DNA of 64,000 bases, taken from contig CAWBOI010000006.1 of NCBI GenBank assembly GCA_963790435.1, positions 62,001 through 126,000 on the forward strand. Reading direction: 5' to 3'. The notes beneath the pieces were generated by a model, which saw nothing but the letters and a program-made list of their open reading frames with translations, was not told the DNA's origin and made no database searches. The DNA is from Ilyomonas sp963790435 (GTDB lineage Bacteria; Bacteroidota; Bacteroidia; Chitinophagales; Chitinophagaceae). The translations under genes were made by a program, and so were the position numbers. Below are positions 16,082-24,516 of this stretch, one piece after another; within the stretch, counting starts at the first letter, position 1, and the number at the start of each line of letters is the position of its first letter.

Positions 16082-18597
16082 ATGTATAAAGTTTCAATCG
16101 CTTTTTTCATCTTGTTTTTTGTTTCTTTTCAAAGTTATTCCCAGGCACCTGCGGCACCCAACAGCGCTGATATTTTCTTACAAATAAAAAAGCTGAATGT
16201 GCTGGGCAGCGTGCTTTATATCGCTGCCCATCCTGATGACGAAAACACAAGGCTGCTGGCTTATTTTGCAAAAGAAAAATTATACCGCACAGGATACATG
16301 AGCCTTACACGCGGTGATGGCGGACAAAATTTAATCGGCGATGAACAAGGCGTGGAACTGGGTTTGATTCGAACACAAGAACTGTTATCTGCCCGCCGTA
16401 TTGATGGCGCCGAACAATTTTTTGGAACGGCCTACGATTTTGGGTTTAGCAAAAATGCAACCGAAGCTCTCAAAATTTGGGATGGTGATAAAATGCTGAG
16501 CGATGTGGTTTGGGTAATCAGAAAATTTCAACCCGATGTTATAATCACCCGTTTTCCGCCTGATGAACGGGCTGGTCATGGTCATCATTGGGCGTCTTCT
16601 ATTTTGGCTGCAGAAGCGTTTACGGCCGCGGCTGACAGCACAAAGTTTCCTTATCAATTTAAGTATGGCGTGAAGCCCTGGCAGGCAAAGCGCATCTTTT
16701 GGAATACTTACAATTTCGGAGGTAACAATACCACTTCATCCACGCAGTTAACAATGGATATTGGCACGTTCAATCCTTTGCTGGGTAAGGGGTATGGCGA
16801 GATTGCTGCTGAAAGCCGCAGTCAGCACAAAAGCCAGGGTTTTGGTTCTGTAAAACAGCGCGGACAAGCCACCGAATATTTTTTATTAACCAACGGATCA
16901 CCAGCTTCGCACGATGTAATGGATGGCGTAAACACAGCGCTGGCAGCGCGTTTCAGGAAGTGGTTACATTCAAGACTATGATTGATGGAATCATCAGCCA
17001 TTACAACTTCGAGCATCCTGAAAATAGTGTTGATAGTTTGGTGAAATTGTACAATGCGTTGCAGGATTTCAATCAGGCTCATGCAGGTAATTATTGGGGA
17101 AGCAAAAAAATGGATGAAACCAAAAACATCATTGCGGAATGTGCAGGGTTGTTTATGGAAGCTACCGCTAATCAGCATTACGCCATCACCGGCGATACAA
17201 TGGCGGTTTCGTTTTTCATCAACAAAAGAAATAACGGCAAAACCAAACTTCAGGATGTTGAGCTGGACAGTTACGATACTGCCATAAATCAAACCTTATC
17301 AACCAATAAAAATGTTGTTATCAGCACCCTTTTTCCCGTTCGGAAAGACAAACCTTTGTATCAACCGTACTGGTTGCAAAACCCGCATCTGCAAGGCAGC
17401 TTTATTATTCCTAATCAACAACTGATTGGCAAAGCAGAGAACGATGCCGATTACATTGCAACTTTCACTGTAAGCATTGACAGCACTCAACTTCATTACG
17501 CCCGACCTGTTCAATACAAATACGGCGATGCCATAAAAGGCGAAGTGTACGAGCCGGTGCACGTGATCACTCCGTTTGCTATTTCTGCCATGCCGGGAAT
17601 TGCTTTGATCAATGTAAAACCGCAAACGGGCAAAGCACCTGAACCAGAAATGAAAATTACATTGCAATCCAACGTCAATGCACCAGAGTTGCCAATTAAA
17701 ATTGAGGCAAAACAAAAAGACAAAATCATTTTTTCAAAAGATACTATCATCAATGCTGAAGTAAATAAGCAATATCTTTTTTCGAGTGATATAAAAACGA
17801 TTTTCAACAGCAAACCGGATAGCAACATTCAGGTATCGGTTGCTGTAAAAAGAAGCGGTACAACATTAACGTACACTAATTATTTACGCACCATTCATTA
17901 CGATCACATTCCTGACATCAATTATAATTATAAAGACAATGTTCGGGTGATTACAGAAGAAATAAAAACCGTTGGTAAGAACATCGGTTACATTTCCGGC
18001 GCCGGCGATAAAGTGCCGCAGGCGCTACAACAAATGGGTTACACCGTAAAATTGCTTGGCGAAAACGACATTACGCCTTCTAATCTTTCACAGTTTGATG
18101 CAGTGATTTCAGGCATTCGCGCTTACAATTTGTTCAACTGGTTGCCTGCTAAATATGATGTGCTGATGAACTACATAAAAGGGGGTGGCAATTACATTGT
18201 GCAATACAATCAGCAGGATGTAGTAACGCAAACTATTGGTCCTTATCCATTCACCATCAGTCGTACGCGGGTAACCGATGAAACGGCTGATGTGCATTTG
18301 CTTTTGCCCGAAAATAGCGTTCTCAATTATCCTAATAAAATTACTAAAAGTGATTTTGAAAATTGGGTTCAGGAGCGAAGCATTTACCAGGCGCAAAACA
18401 TTGATTCGCATTATGCCGCGCCGATTGGCATGCACGACCCTAACGAGCCGGAAAGCAATGGCAGCCTTATTCTGGCTCCTTATGGAAGGGGAAATTTTGT
18501 TTACACCGGACTTGTTTTTTTTAGAGAATTACCCGCAGGCAATGCTGGTGCTTACCGATTGCTGGCAAACCTCATTGCTTTGCCCAAAAATAAATAG
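16082..18597 (+). pseudogene. Secreted PIG-L/LmbE-family deacetylase, broken by two frameshifts
   Basis: Frames 16082-16981 and 16960-18597 are one protein of about 838 residues. A signal peptide (ending QSYSQ) precedes the LmbE domain: LYIAAHPDDENTRLLAYF (zinc ligands H, DD), SLTRGDGGQNLIG, and ERAGHGHHWASS (distal zinc His). The C-terminal part is a long beta-rich and glutamine-amidotransferase-like region. At the join, WQRVSGSGYIQ is readable in a third frame between 16937 and 16974, so there is one inserted base near 16937-16940 and another near 16974. LmbE enzymes remove N-acetyl groups from sugars such as GlcNAc conjugates; the substrate here is unknown. Confidence 0.85.
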
Positions 18598-18605
18598 CTG
18601 CAGAG

Positions 18606-18755
18606 ATGAAAATGAAGAGGAGAGAAGTAAGTATTTGGTTTTTGGTGATACTCGGGATTGCTATTGGTTTTGCCATTAAAAATGTAAGAGCCGGCTTGAT
18701 TGTGGGATTAATTATCGGCTTACTTGCCAGTGGTTTGGCGAGCGGAAGAGAGTGA
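18606..18755 (+). CDS. Small single-pass/glycine-rich membrane protein
   Basis: A 49-residue frame from ATG 18606: basic start (MKMKRREV), then two short hydrophobic stretches (WFLVILGIAIGFAI; GLIVGLIIGLLASGLASG) with glycine-zipper spacing, resembling XapX-like hairpins. It begins 8 bases after the PIG-L stop, so it is probably translated from the same mRNA. The size is too small for a firm call. Confidence 0.5.
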   Translation: MKMKRREVSIWFLVILGIAIGFAIKNVRAGLIVGLIIGLLASGLASGRE

Positions 18756-18784
18756 TTGAATATTTAATCTTACTTATTACATCA

Positions 18785-18897
18785 AAAATAAAAAAGCCCT
18801 CCTTAAGAATAAGGACGGCCTCTAACGATTGCTTGCCATATAAAAAAGGTATCGAGTTATTCAGGTTGGCAAGCGGTTAACCGCAAACGAATAACTC
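18785..18897 (-). ncRNA. Structured 3' UTR: interlocked helices followed by terminator
   Basis: Read on the minus strand after the lipoprotein stop. GAGTTATTC/GAATAACTC (18854-18862, 18889-18897) and GCTTGCCA/TGGCAAGC (18831-18838, 18867-18874) are both perfect, and their arms alternate, which is the topology of an H-type pseudoknot. A self-complementary GCGGTTAACCGC (18873-18884) lies inside. An intrinsic terminator follows (stem 18796-18805/18810-18819, loop AGAA, T tract 18785-18795). No known RNA family is recognised. Confidence 0.45.
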
Positions 18898-18903
18898 TGA
18901 AAA

Positions 18904-19119
18904 TTACATTTTAGTTGAATCTTTCTTCATCTTCATTGAAGTAGTGTCGGTCATCTTCATAGAAGAATCTTTCTTTGTAGAATCAGGCATAGCCGGTGCT
19001 ACAGTAGTATTTTCAGTAGAAGTGCTGGTTGAAGAAGAATCTCTTGTTGTGGTATCTCCTGTACCAGAACCGCAGGCTGCAAAAGCGCCGATTGCTAAAA
19101 CCAATAAAAGCTTTTTCAT
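18904..19119 (-). CDS. Small Ser/Thr/Lys/Met-rich lipoprotein
   Basis: A 71-residue protein with lipobox AFAACG (Cys16) and a mature part that is almost wholly S, T, D, K and M, with repeats of DSTKKDSS and TSMKMKKDSTKM. It resembles 'pentapeptide MXKDX' proteins of oxidative or metal stress, but the match is not exact. It is divergent from an ECF sigma gene across a spacer with GTTACTTTT half-sites, so it may be a regulon member. Confidence 0.65.
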   Translation of the reverse strand: MKKLLLVLAIGAFAACGSGTGDTTTRDSSSTSTSTENTTVAPAMPDSTKKDSSMKMTDTTSMKMKKDSTKM

Positions 19120-19140
19120 TGTTGTGAATGTTTTTTGTGT

Positions 19141-19237
19141 AAGTAACTTTTATATTAATACTCCTTTAGAAAAAAAGTAACCCGCTCTTTCAAAATATTT
19201 TTGAAAATAATTTTTGCACCTTATTTGGGTTACTTTT
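19141..19237. promoter_or_regulatory. Divergent regulatory region with a GTTACTTTT dyad
   Basis: AAAAGTAACCC (19173-19183) and GGGTTACTTTT (19227-19237) form a perfect 11-bp inverted repeat 43 bases apart. A third half-site, AGTAACTTTTAT, starts at 19142. Between the arms lies AATTTTTGC (about 19209-19217), which resembles a -7 box. The spacer separates the lipoprotein gene and the sigma gene, so an autoregulatory or ECF-dependent promoter is plausible. Confidence 0.5.
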
Positions 19238-19269
19238 ATCGCCCAACTGTATTAAAATTACATCAGCGA

Positions 19270-19836
19270 GTGAAACCTGAAGTTAATGAACAGCTTCTCT
19301 TACGCGGGTTAGCCAACAACGATTCAAAAGCCGTTGAAGCCATTTATAAAGAGAACTTTAAAATGGTTCAGGCTTTTATCATTAATAACAATGGCTCGTA
19401 CGACGACGCAAGAGATGTTTTTCAGGAAGCAATGATTACGCTTTACGACAAAGCCAAAAGCGATTCATTTGTGCTCACGAGCCAGATTAAAACGTATCTG
19501 TATTCGGTTTGCCGGCGCCTTTGGTTGAAGCGGCTTCAGCAAATAGGGAGATATGTGGCTCAACCTGAAAATTTTGAAGAAACAGTAGCTGTAGAAGAGG
19601 ATATAGAGGTACACGAAAAAAAGAACGCCGATTTTGCAATGATGGACCGGGCCTTGAACAGCCTGGGCGAGCCTTGCAAAAGTTTATTGGAATCGTTCTA
19701 TTTGCAGAAAAGGGGAATGCACGAAATTGCCGCCGACTTTGGTTATACCAATGCCGACAATGCAAAAACGCAGAAGTACAAATGCCTGATGCGATTGAAA
19801 AAATTATTCTTTGCCCAATATAACATAGGTGAGTAA
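19270..19836 (+). CDS. ECF-type sigma-70 factor paired with a protease anti-sigma
   Basis: No ATG precedes the conserved region; a TTG at 19201 lies inside the promoter, so I choose the GTG at 19270 (VKPEVNEQLLLRGL). The protein, about 188 residues, has region 2 (ENFKMVQAFIINNNGSYDDA, then ARDVFQEAMITLYDKAKS) and a region 4 (LGEPCKSLLESFYLQKRGMHEIA, in two parts; TNADNAKTQKYKCLMRLKKL). The stop TAA overlaps the next ATG (TAATG at 19834-19838), so it is translationally coupled to the protease protein, which I take as its regulator. Confidence 0.85.
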   Translation: MKPEVNEQLLLRGLANNDSKAVEAIYKENFKMVQAFIINNNGSYDDARDVFQEAMITLYDKAKSDSFVLTSQIKTYLYSVCRRLWLKRLQQIGRYVAQPENFEETVAVEEDIEVHEKKNADFAMMDRALNSLGEPCKSLLESFYLQKRGMHEIAADFGYTNADNAKTQKYKCLMRLKKLFFAQYNIGE

Positions 19837-20936
19837 TGGAAGACATGCAATTGTTAGATAGTATTGAGCGATACCTGAATGGTACGATGCTTCCGGAAGA
19901 AAAAAAATACTTTCAGCAGCTTCGTAAAAATACGCCTGAAATAGACCAGATGGTGGTGGAACACCGTTTGTTTTTGCAACAAATGGATATGTATGCCGAT
20001 AAGAAAAACCTGGTGCATACACTCAACAACGTTCACGACAGTTTGGTAGAAAAAGGCGATATTAACGAAGGCACTGAAATAAGTACAAAAGGAAAAGTAC
20101 TTCAATTGTGGACGAAGTACAAACGCGTTACCGCCATCGCTGCTTCTATTGCAGGCGTTACTGCGTTGCTCATCAGTCTTTTGATCACACAACTTTCACC
20201 AGCTACGCTCACTAAAAGCGATGTGCAGGAGTTGAGCCGTGAACTATATAAGCAGAAGCAACAAATCAATGTTTTAAAATCTGAAATTAAAAAAGATCAG
20301 AACCTTCCTGCTGCACACACTTACACAACGGGCGGAACAGGTTTTTTAATTGATGGCAGAGGTTATTTGATTACCAATGCGCACGTTTTGAAAGGCAAGG
20401 GCGTAGTAGTAAATAATAATGGTGAAGACCTTACTGCAACCATCGCTTATGTTGATGCCGACCGCGATTTGGCGTTGCTAAAAATAGACGATAAAGCTTT
20501 CAAGCCAATTGCTTCTTTGCCTTATTCGTTCAAACATAGCGCCTTTAATTTAGGGTCTGATGTTTATACGCTGGGTTACCCGCGCGATATTATTGTGTAC
20601 AACTCTGGTTATATCAGCGCAACTTCAGGGCATGATGGCGATACATCGAGTCTTCAAATTTCATTGCCTGCCAATCCTGGTAACTCAGGCGGCCCCGTGT
20701 TGAATAAAAATGGTGAAGTGGTTGGCATTTTAAGTGCCCGTGAAGCGGGTGCTGAAGGTGTTGTTTTTGCAGTAAAATCGAACGGTATTTACGACATGCT
20801 GAACGATTTGAAAAAAGGAGACACTTCTTATCAAAGTATCAAAATGCCGCAAATATCTTCTATCAGAAAGCTTGACAGAGAACAGCAAATCAAGCGCGTA
20901 TCTGATTATGTTTACCAAGTGAAAGTGTACAATTAA
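19836..20936 (+). CDS. Membrane-anchored serine protease with anti-sigma-like N-terminus
   Basis: A 366-residue protein in three parts. Residues 1-95 are cytoplasmic and helical (LLDSIERYLNGTMLPEEKKY, the pattern of Bacteroidota anti-sigma N-termini). A membrane helix spans about 99-123. The periplasmic part is a trypsin/HtrA-type (S1C) protease: His in LITNAHVLKG (about 182), Asp in DADRDLALLKI (about 209) and Ser in NPGNSGGPV (about 286). No PDZ domain follows. TAATG coupling to the sigma gene supports a sigma/anti-sigma pair in which the sensor half is a protease. A terminator follows at once. Confidence 0.85.
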   Translation: MEDMQLLDSIERYLNGTMLPEEKKYFQQLRKNTPEIDQMVVEHRLFLQQMDMYADKKNLVHTLNNVHDSLVEKGDINEGTEISTKGKVLQLWTKYKRVTAIAASIAGVTALLISLLITQLSPATLTKSDVQELSRELYKQKQQINVLKSEIKKDQNLPAAHTYTTGGTGFLIDGRGYLITNAHVLKGKGVVVNNNGEDLTATIAYVDADRDLALLKIDDKAFKPIASLPYSFKHSAFNLGSDVYTLGYPRDIIVYNSGYISATSGHDGDTSSLQISLPANPGNSGGPVLNKNGEVVGILSAREAGAEGVVFAVKSNGIYDMLNDLKKGDTSYQSIKMPQISSIRKLDREQQIKRVSDYVYQVKVYN

Positions 20937-20968
20937 TTAGAGGCAATTGTTTTTTTATAATAGGTTTT

Positions 20969-20991
20969 ACCCGCCGCAAGGCGGGTTTTTG
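20969..20991 (+). terminator. Intrinsic terminator of the sigma-protease operon
   Basis: A perfect 7-bp GC stem ACCCGCC/GGCGGGT with GCAA tetraloop, followed by TTTTTG, 32 bases after the stop. Confidence 0.9.
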
Positions 20992-21077
20992 CGTATTTTT
21001 TCCCGATAACTAATGTTTTATAATAGTAATTTGCGCAAGGATATTAACCTTTTGTGACTAATAAGATCAGATTATAA

Positions 21078-21782
21078 ATGAAACAACAACTTAAAGAGTT
21101 CATTAAAAAACAACCTGTGTTAGTTAAAATGTATCGGATTTTCTCATCAGGTTCTGCTTTTAAACCAACTATTACGAAATCGGTAAAAGGAACAGGCAAT
21201 AAACTTAAGTTCAATAACTCTGCGCTTTTTATACAATGCAGTCTTACCATTGTAGGCAATAATAATGAGATAATTATAGAAGATACAACCTGGTTTAACA
21301 ATGTTGCTTTTGTGATATATGGGGACAACAATAAAATTATTATTTCTAAAGGCGTAAGGTTTGAAGAAGGTGGCTCTCTTTGGATGGAAGATCACCATTG
21401 CGAAATACATCTGGGTGAACAAGGTTATTACAGAAATGTAAGCATTGCTGTTACAGAACCAAATTCAAAAGTTATAGTTGGAAAAGATTGTGGCTTTGCT
21501 TACGATGTGGAGATAAAAACCGGCGATTCACATTCTATTATCGACTTAGCGACTAATAAAAGAATTAATTACGCAAAGAATATTACTATTGCAGATCACG
21601 TATGGGTTGCCCCACATGTTACTATTTTAAAAGGAGTCAATATTGCATCCAATACAGTAGTCGCCACCCGATCTCTTGTTACTAAAAGCTTTCAGCAGGA
21701 GAATGTTATAATAGCTGGCAACCCTGCTACTATCGTAAAAGAAAATATAGGCTGGAGCAAATGGAGAATTTATGATAGGTAA
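21078..21782 (+). CDS. Hexapeptide-repeat acyltransferase
   Basis: A 234-residue protein of the left-handed beta-helix family (colanic-acid/serine acetyltransferase like). Residues 55-160 form loose hexapeptide turns (LTIVGNNNEIIIEDTTWFNN, then IVIYGDN-like units), and the C-terminal end has the classic WVAPHVTILKGVNIASNTVV and VIIAGNPATIVKENI caps. It would transfer an acetyl group from acetyl-CoA to a sugar hydroxyl or amine. It stands alone, so the acceptor glycan is unknown. AT content is a little above its neighbours. Confidence 0.85.
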   Translation: MKQQLKEFIKKQPVLVKMYRIFSSGSAFKPTITKSVKGTGNKLKFNNSALFIQCSLTIVGNNNEIIIEDTTWFNNVAFVIYGDNNKIIISKGVRFEEGGSLWMEDHHCEIHLGEQGYYRNVSIAVTEPNSKVIVGKDCGFAYDVEIKTGDSHSIIDLATNKRINYAKNITIADHVWVAPHVTILKGVNIASNTVVATRSLVTKSFQQENVIIAGNPATIVKENIGWSKWRIYDR

Positions 21783-22171
21783 AAATTCATGGTAACTTCT
21801 TCACCCATAAATTTTACTAATTTTAAAAATATAAGGGTATATAAAATGTTGCTAAATTCGAAACGCGTTTTGTAAACTATGTGTGAACAGCGCATTGATA
21901 AAAAGCAAAGAAAAAAATGGATTTATCAACAGCTTGCAGATGTAAACACATAAATCAATTATAAAAAATTTAAAGAACTAACGCTTTATAATATTTATTC
22001 CTTTTTTAGTACAGTACAGTTGATAAAGTTAATTCAAGTAATATCAGAATATAATGCTGATGCTGGCTCTGCTTTCTTTTCATTGCAAATCCAATCATTC
22101 AACAAAATTTAAAGAATGAAATCGATAGTTATTACAATGAGGCTCTTTGAGCCTCATTGTAATAAAGCAGT
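21783..22171. other. Intergenic region with a 16-bp perfect hairpin
   Basis: No gene is seen between the acyltransferase and the phosphorylase terminator. A perfect stem of 16 bp with a 5-base loop (22129-22144 with 22150-22165, loop CTTTG) stands 19 bases from the phosphorylase terminator. It has no T tract and could be a transcript-end element or an RNase-resistant stem. Confidence 0.5.
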
Positions 22172-22225
22172 AAAAACAAAAACGCCTTCTCAGTACTATT
22201 TTTCGAAGGCCTTTTTGTTTTTGTC
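22172..22225 (-). terminator. Intrinsic terminator of the glucan phosphorylase gene
   Basis: On the minus strand, just 6 bases after the stop: stem GGCCTTC../GAAGGC (22205-22210 with 22184-22189), extended by A/T pairs on both sides and ending in GTTTTTGTTTTT. Confidence 0.75.
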
Positions 22226-22230
22226 AAAAT

Positions 22231-23892
22231 TTACTGTTCCTTGTTGTACATCAACTCATAGTATTCATTCGCCATGCGGTTGCTGTCAAACTCGAAACGA
22301 ACATCGCGCATACCATTTTTAATGATCTGCCGCCAGGTGTCTTTGTTTTTATAATACATCGGCAGTATCTGGTTTTCGAGCATGTCGTAAATCGTGTCCA
22401 AATCATATTTGTCCTGATCCAAAACGTGCATGTTTTTATAATCGGCTTTGGGTACTACAAAACCATTGTGTCCCTGGTCAATAAATTCAGGAATCCAGCC
22501 ATCATCGGTTGAAAAGTTTACAGCTCCGTTCATAGCTGCCGTCATGCCGCTTGTGCCTGAAGCTTCGCGTGGCACACGTGGGTTGTTCAGCCAAATATCA
22601 GCACCTTGTTTCAAGCGTTTGCTCAATGCAAGTTCATAGCCAACCAAGACTGCAACATTCTTATAGCCTTTGCTCAGTTGGACCAAACTATTGAATGTTG
22701 AAATGGCTGAATAATCGAGTGGGTAAGGCTTTCCGGCCCAGATGATTTGAACAGGATATTCTGTGCTCCCCATCAGTTTATTAAAACGGTCTCTGTCCTG
22801 CGTCAAAAAATCAGCGCGTTTGTAACCCGCAAAACGGCGCGCCCACACAATGGTTAATACATTCGGATCGAACAATTTTCCGGTTTGGTCGGAAACAATA
22901 TCAAACGCACGTTTTTTCAGATATACCTTTCTGTCATCAAAGCCTGCATCATCATGTTCTTCGGAAAAACGATACAATTGCTTATCTGCCCAATACCGGT
23001 AGTTCTGTGCATTGGTAATGGAAATAATAGGGCAGATATTATCGTACTTACTCCACATTTCGCGGGCAACTTCGCCATGCAGTTTCGATACGCCGTTTGC
23101 CAAACGCGCAAAGCGCAAAGCTACCAGCGAATGATTGAATTGATCATCATAGGTGCCGGTTATTTTGCGCACTTCATCAATGCTTAATCCGCAGAAATAG
23201 CTCATTTTATGGCACAAATACAAATCGTGTTTTTCGTTGCCGGCTTCTTCGGGCGTATGCGTTGTAAAAACAAGATGTTGCTTTAATGTTTCAAGACTTT
23301 TGAATTTATTCAGCAAATAAAAAGCAGCCGATAAACCATGCGCTTCATTCAAATGATACACATCTGGATTAAATCCTAATTCATCAACCAGCTTAGCTCC
23401 ACCAACACCCAGCAAAATAAACTGAGCAACTTTGGTGGCAACGTTAGCATCGTACAGGCGATGACAAATGGTTTGCGATACATAATCGTTTTCAGGCAGG
23501 TCGGTGCTTAAAAAAAACATCGGCGCACTGTTGAACGTTTTAGGATCGAGATACCAGGCTTTTATCCACACGGGTGTATCGTGAATCAAAATCTGGTACT
23601 TGATGCCGGTATCTTCCAAAAAGCTGTACATTTTTTCCATCCAGGTTACTTGCAGGGTTTGGTCCTGGTTGCGTGCCTGGTCGTAATATCCATACTTCCA
23701 CAAAATGCCAATGCCAATTAAATTTTGCCCTAATTCGTTAGCGCTGCGCATGTGCGAACCCGCTAAAAAGCCCAATCCTCCACTATAAATTTTTAAGGAC
23801 TGATGTATAGCAAACTCCATTGAGAAGTAAGCAACTTTTTTGGTATAACGCTCGTCAATTGTATAGGGAACTTCAAACTGTCTAAAATTCAT
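22231..23892 (-). CDS. glgP: Short-form alpha-glucan (glycogen/maltodextrin) phosphorylase
   Basis: A 553-residue GT35-type protein that would release glucose-1-phosphate from alpha-1,4-glucan. VAYFSMEFAIHQSLKIYSGG near residue 20, HLNEAHGLSA (about 180), VWARRFAGYKRADFL (about 350) and NNPRVPREASGTSGMTAAMN (about 455-475) match the short AgpA-like phosphorylases. In the last motif the family's PLP-binding Lys (GMK or NMK) is Thr here. Either this subfamily uses a different residue or the enzyme works without PLP. It is monocistronic, ending in its own terminator. Confidence 0.85.
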   Translation of the reverse strand: MNFRQFEVPYTIDERYTKKVAYFSMEFAIHQSLKIYSGGLGFLAGSHMRSANELGQNLIGIGILWKYGYYDQARNQDQTLQVTWMEKMYSFLEDTGIKYQILIHDTPVWIKAWYLDPKTFNSAPMFFLSTDLPENDYVSQTICHRLYDANVATKVAQFILLGVGGAKLVDELGFNPDVYHLNEAHGLSAAFYLLNKFKSLETLKQHLVFTTHTPEEAGNEKHDLYLCHKMSYFCGLSIDEVRKITGTYDDQFNHSLVALRFARLANGVSKLHGEVAREMWSKYDNICPIISITNAQNYRYWADKQLYRFSEEHDDAGFDDRKVYLKKRAFDIVSDQTGKLFDPNVLTIVWARRFAGYKRADFLTQDRDRFNKLMGSTEYPVQIIWAGKPYPLDYSAISTFNSLVQLSKGYKNVAVLVGYELALSKRLKQGADIWLNNPRVPREASGTSGMTAAMNGAVNFSTDDGWIPEFIDQGHNGFVVPKADYKNMHVLDQDKYDLDTIYDMLENQILPMYYKNKDTWRQIIKNGMRDVRFEFDSNRMANEYYELMYNKEQ

Positions 23893-24516
23893 AATTGTGT
23901 TTTTGGTGCACTAAAAAGGTGGCGCAAGATAACAAAATGTAGTTTGCACACATTTAAATTTGACTTAATAAAATTCAATGCAAAGGCTTTGCTCTAATCG
24001 TTGAAAAGCAAATCTCTACGTGTATTTGTTTTTATTCATTTTTTTGAAACACCAAAAAATGAATAAAAACAAAAGAATTTTTGTGTGGTATTACAAAATA
24101 TATAATGAATGCAGTTGGATGATGCTCTAATAAGAGTTACGTCATTGGAGAAAAGAAAATAGGGCAAAAACAAACCTAGTCCATCGGAGCCATGTGTTAA
24201 TAGCTGAGAAAACACGCAGCATCTACGGATGCTTATGCATCCGCTTCTTCCATCACATACAGTTGATAACACAAAACAACTTTTTGCTTCTTACCAAATG
24301 CTGCTTCCTTGCAGCCATCCTGTAAAAATATTTGTCTTAATAAAAAGAAAAATTTTTTGGTATCGTGTGAAATATACACATTTGCAAAAATGAAACGATT
24401 GCTTTATAACGATTGCTGATTTCTTCATTTTTCAATGTCAACTTTCGGTTTGAAAAAGGTGTAAAAACAAAAGTTTCTTGTTCCTGATTGCCTCGAATTT
24501 TTATAAAACAACGCAC
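23893..24516. promoter_or_regulatory. 624-base upstream region of the SusC locus with hairpin and possible promoter
   Basis: No gene is seen. A long A/T hairpin (stem about 19 bp, 24026-24044 with 24054-24072) includes TTTTTATTCATTTTTT and its complement. A GTTTGTTTTTGC copy lies on the minus strand at 24164-24175. TTTTTTGG (24353-24360) followed by ACACATTTGC (24376-24385) resembles -33 and -7 elements of a promoter reading into SusC, with a 130-base leader. No regulator gene adjoins the locus. Confidence 0.45.

Noticed and set aside
19201..19269. TTG start for the sigma factor
   Set aside because: It lies inside the promoter/operator and adds residues without similarity; the GTG at 19270 is better.
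22107..22322. Short frame over the 16-bp hairpin (22129-22165)
   Set aside because: It is created by the palindrome and runs into the phosphorylase gene on the other strand; no coding evidence.
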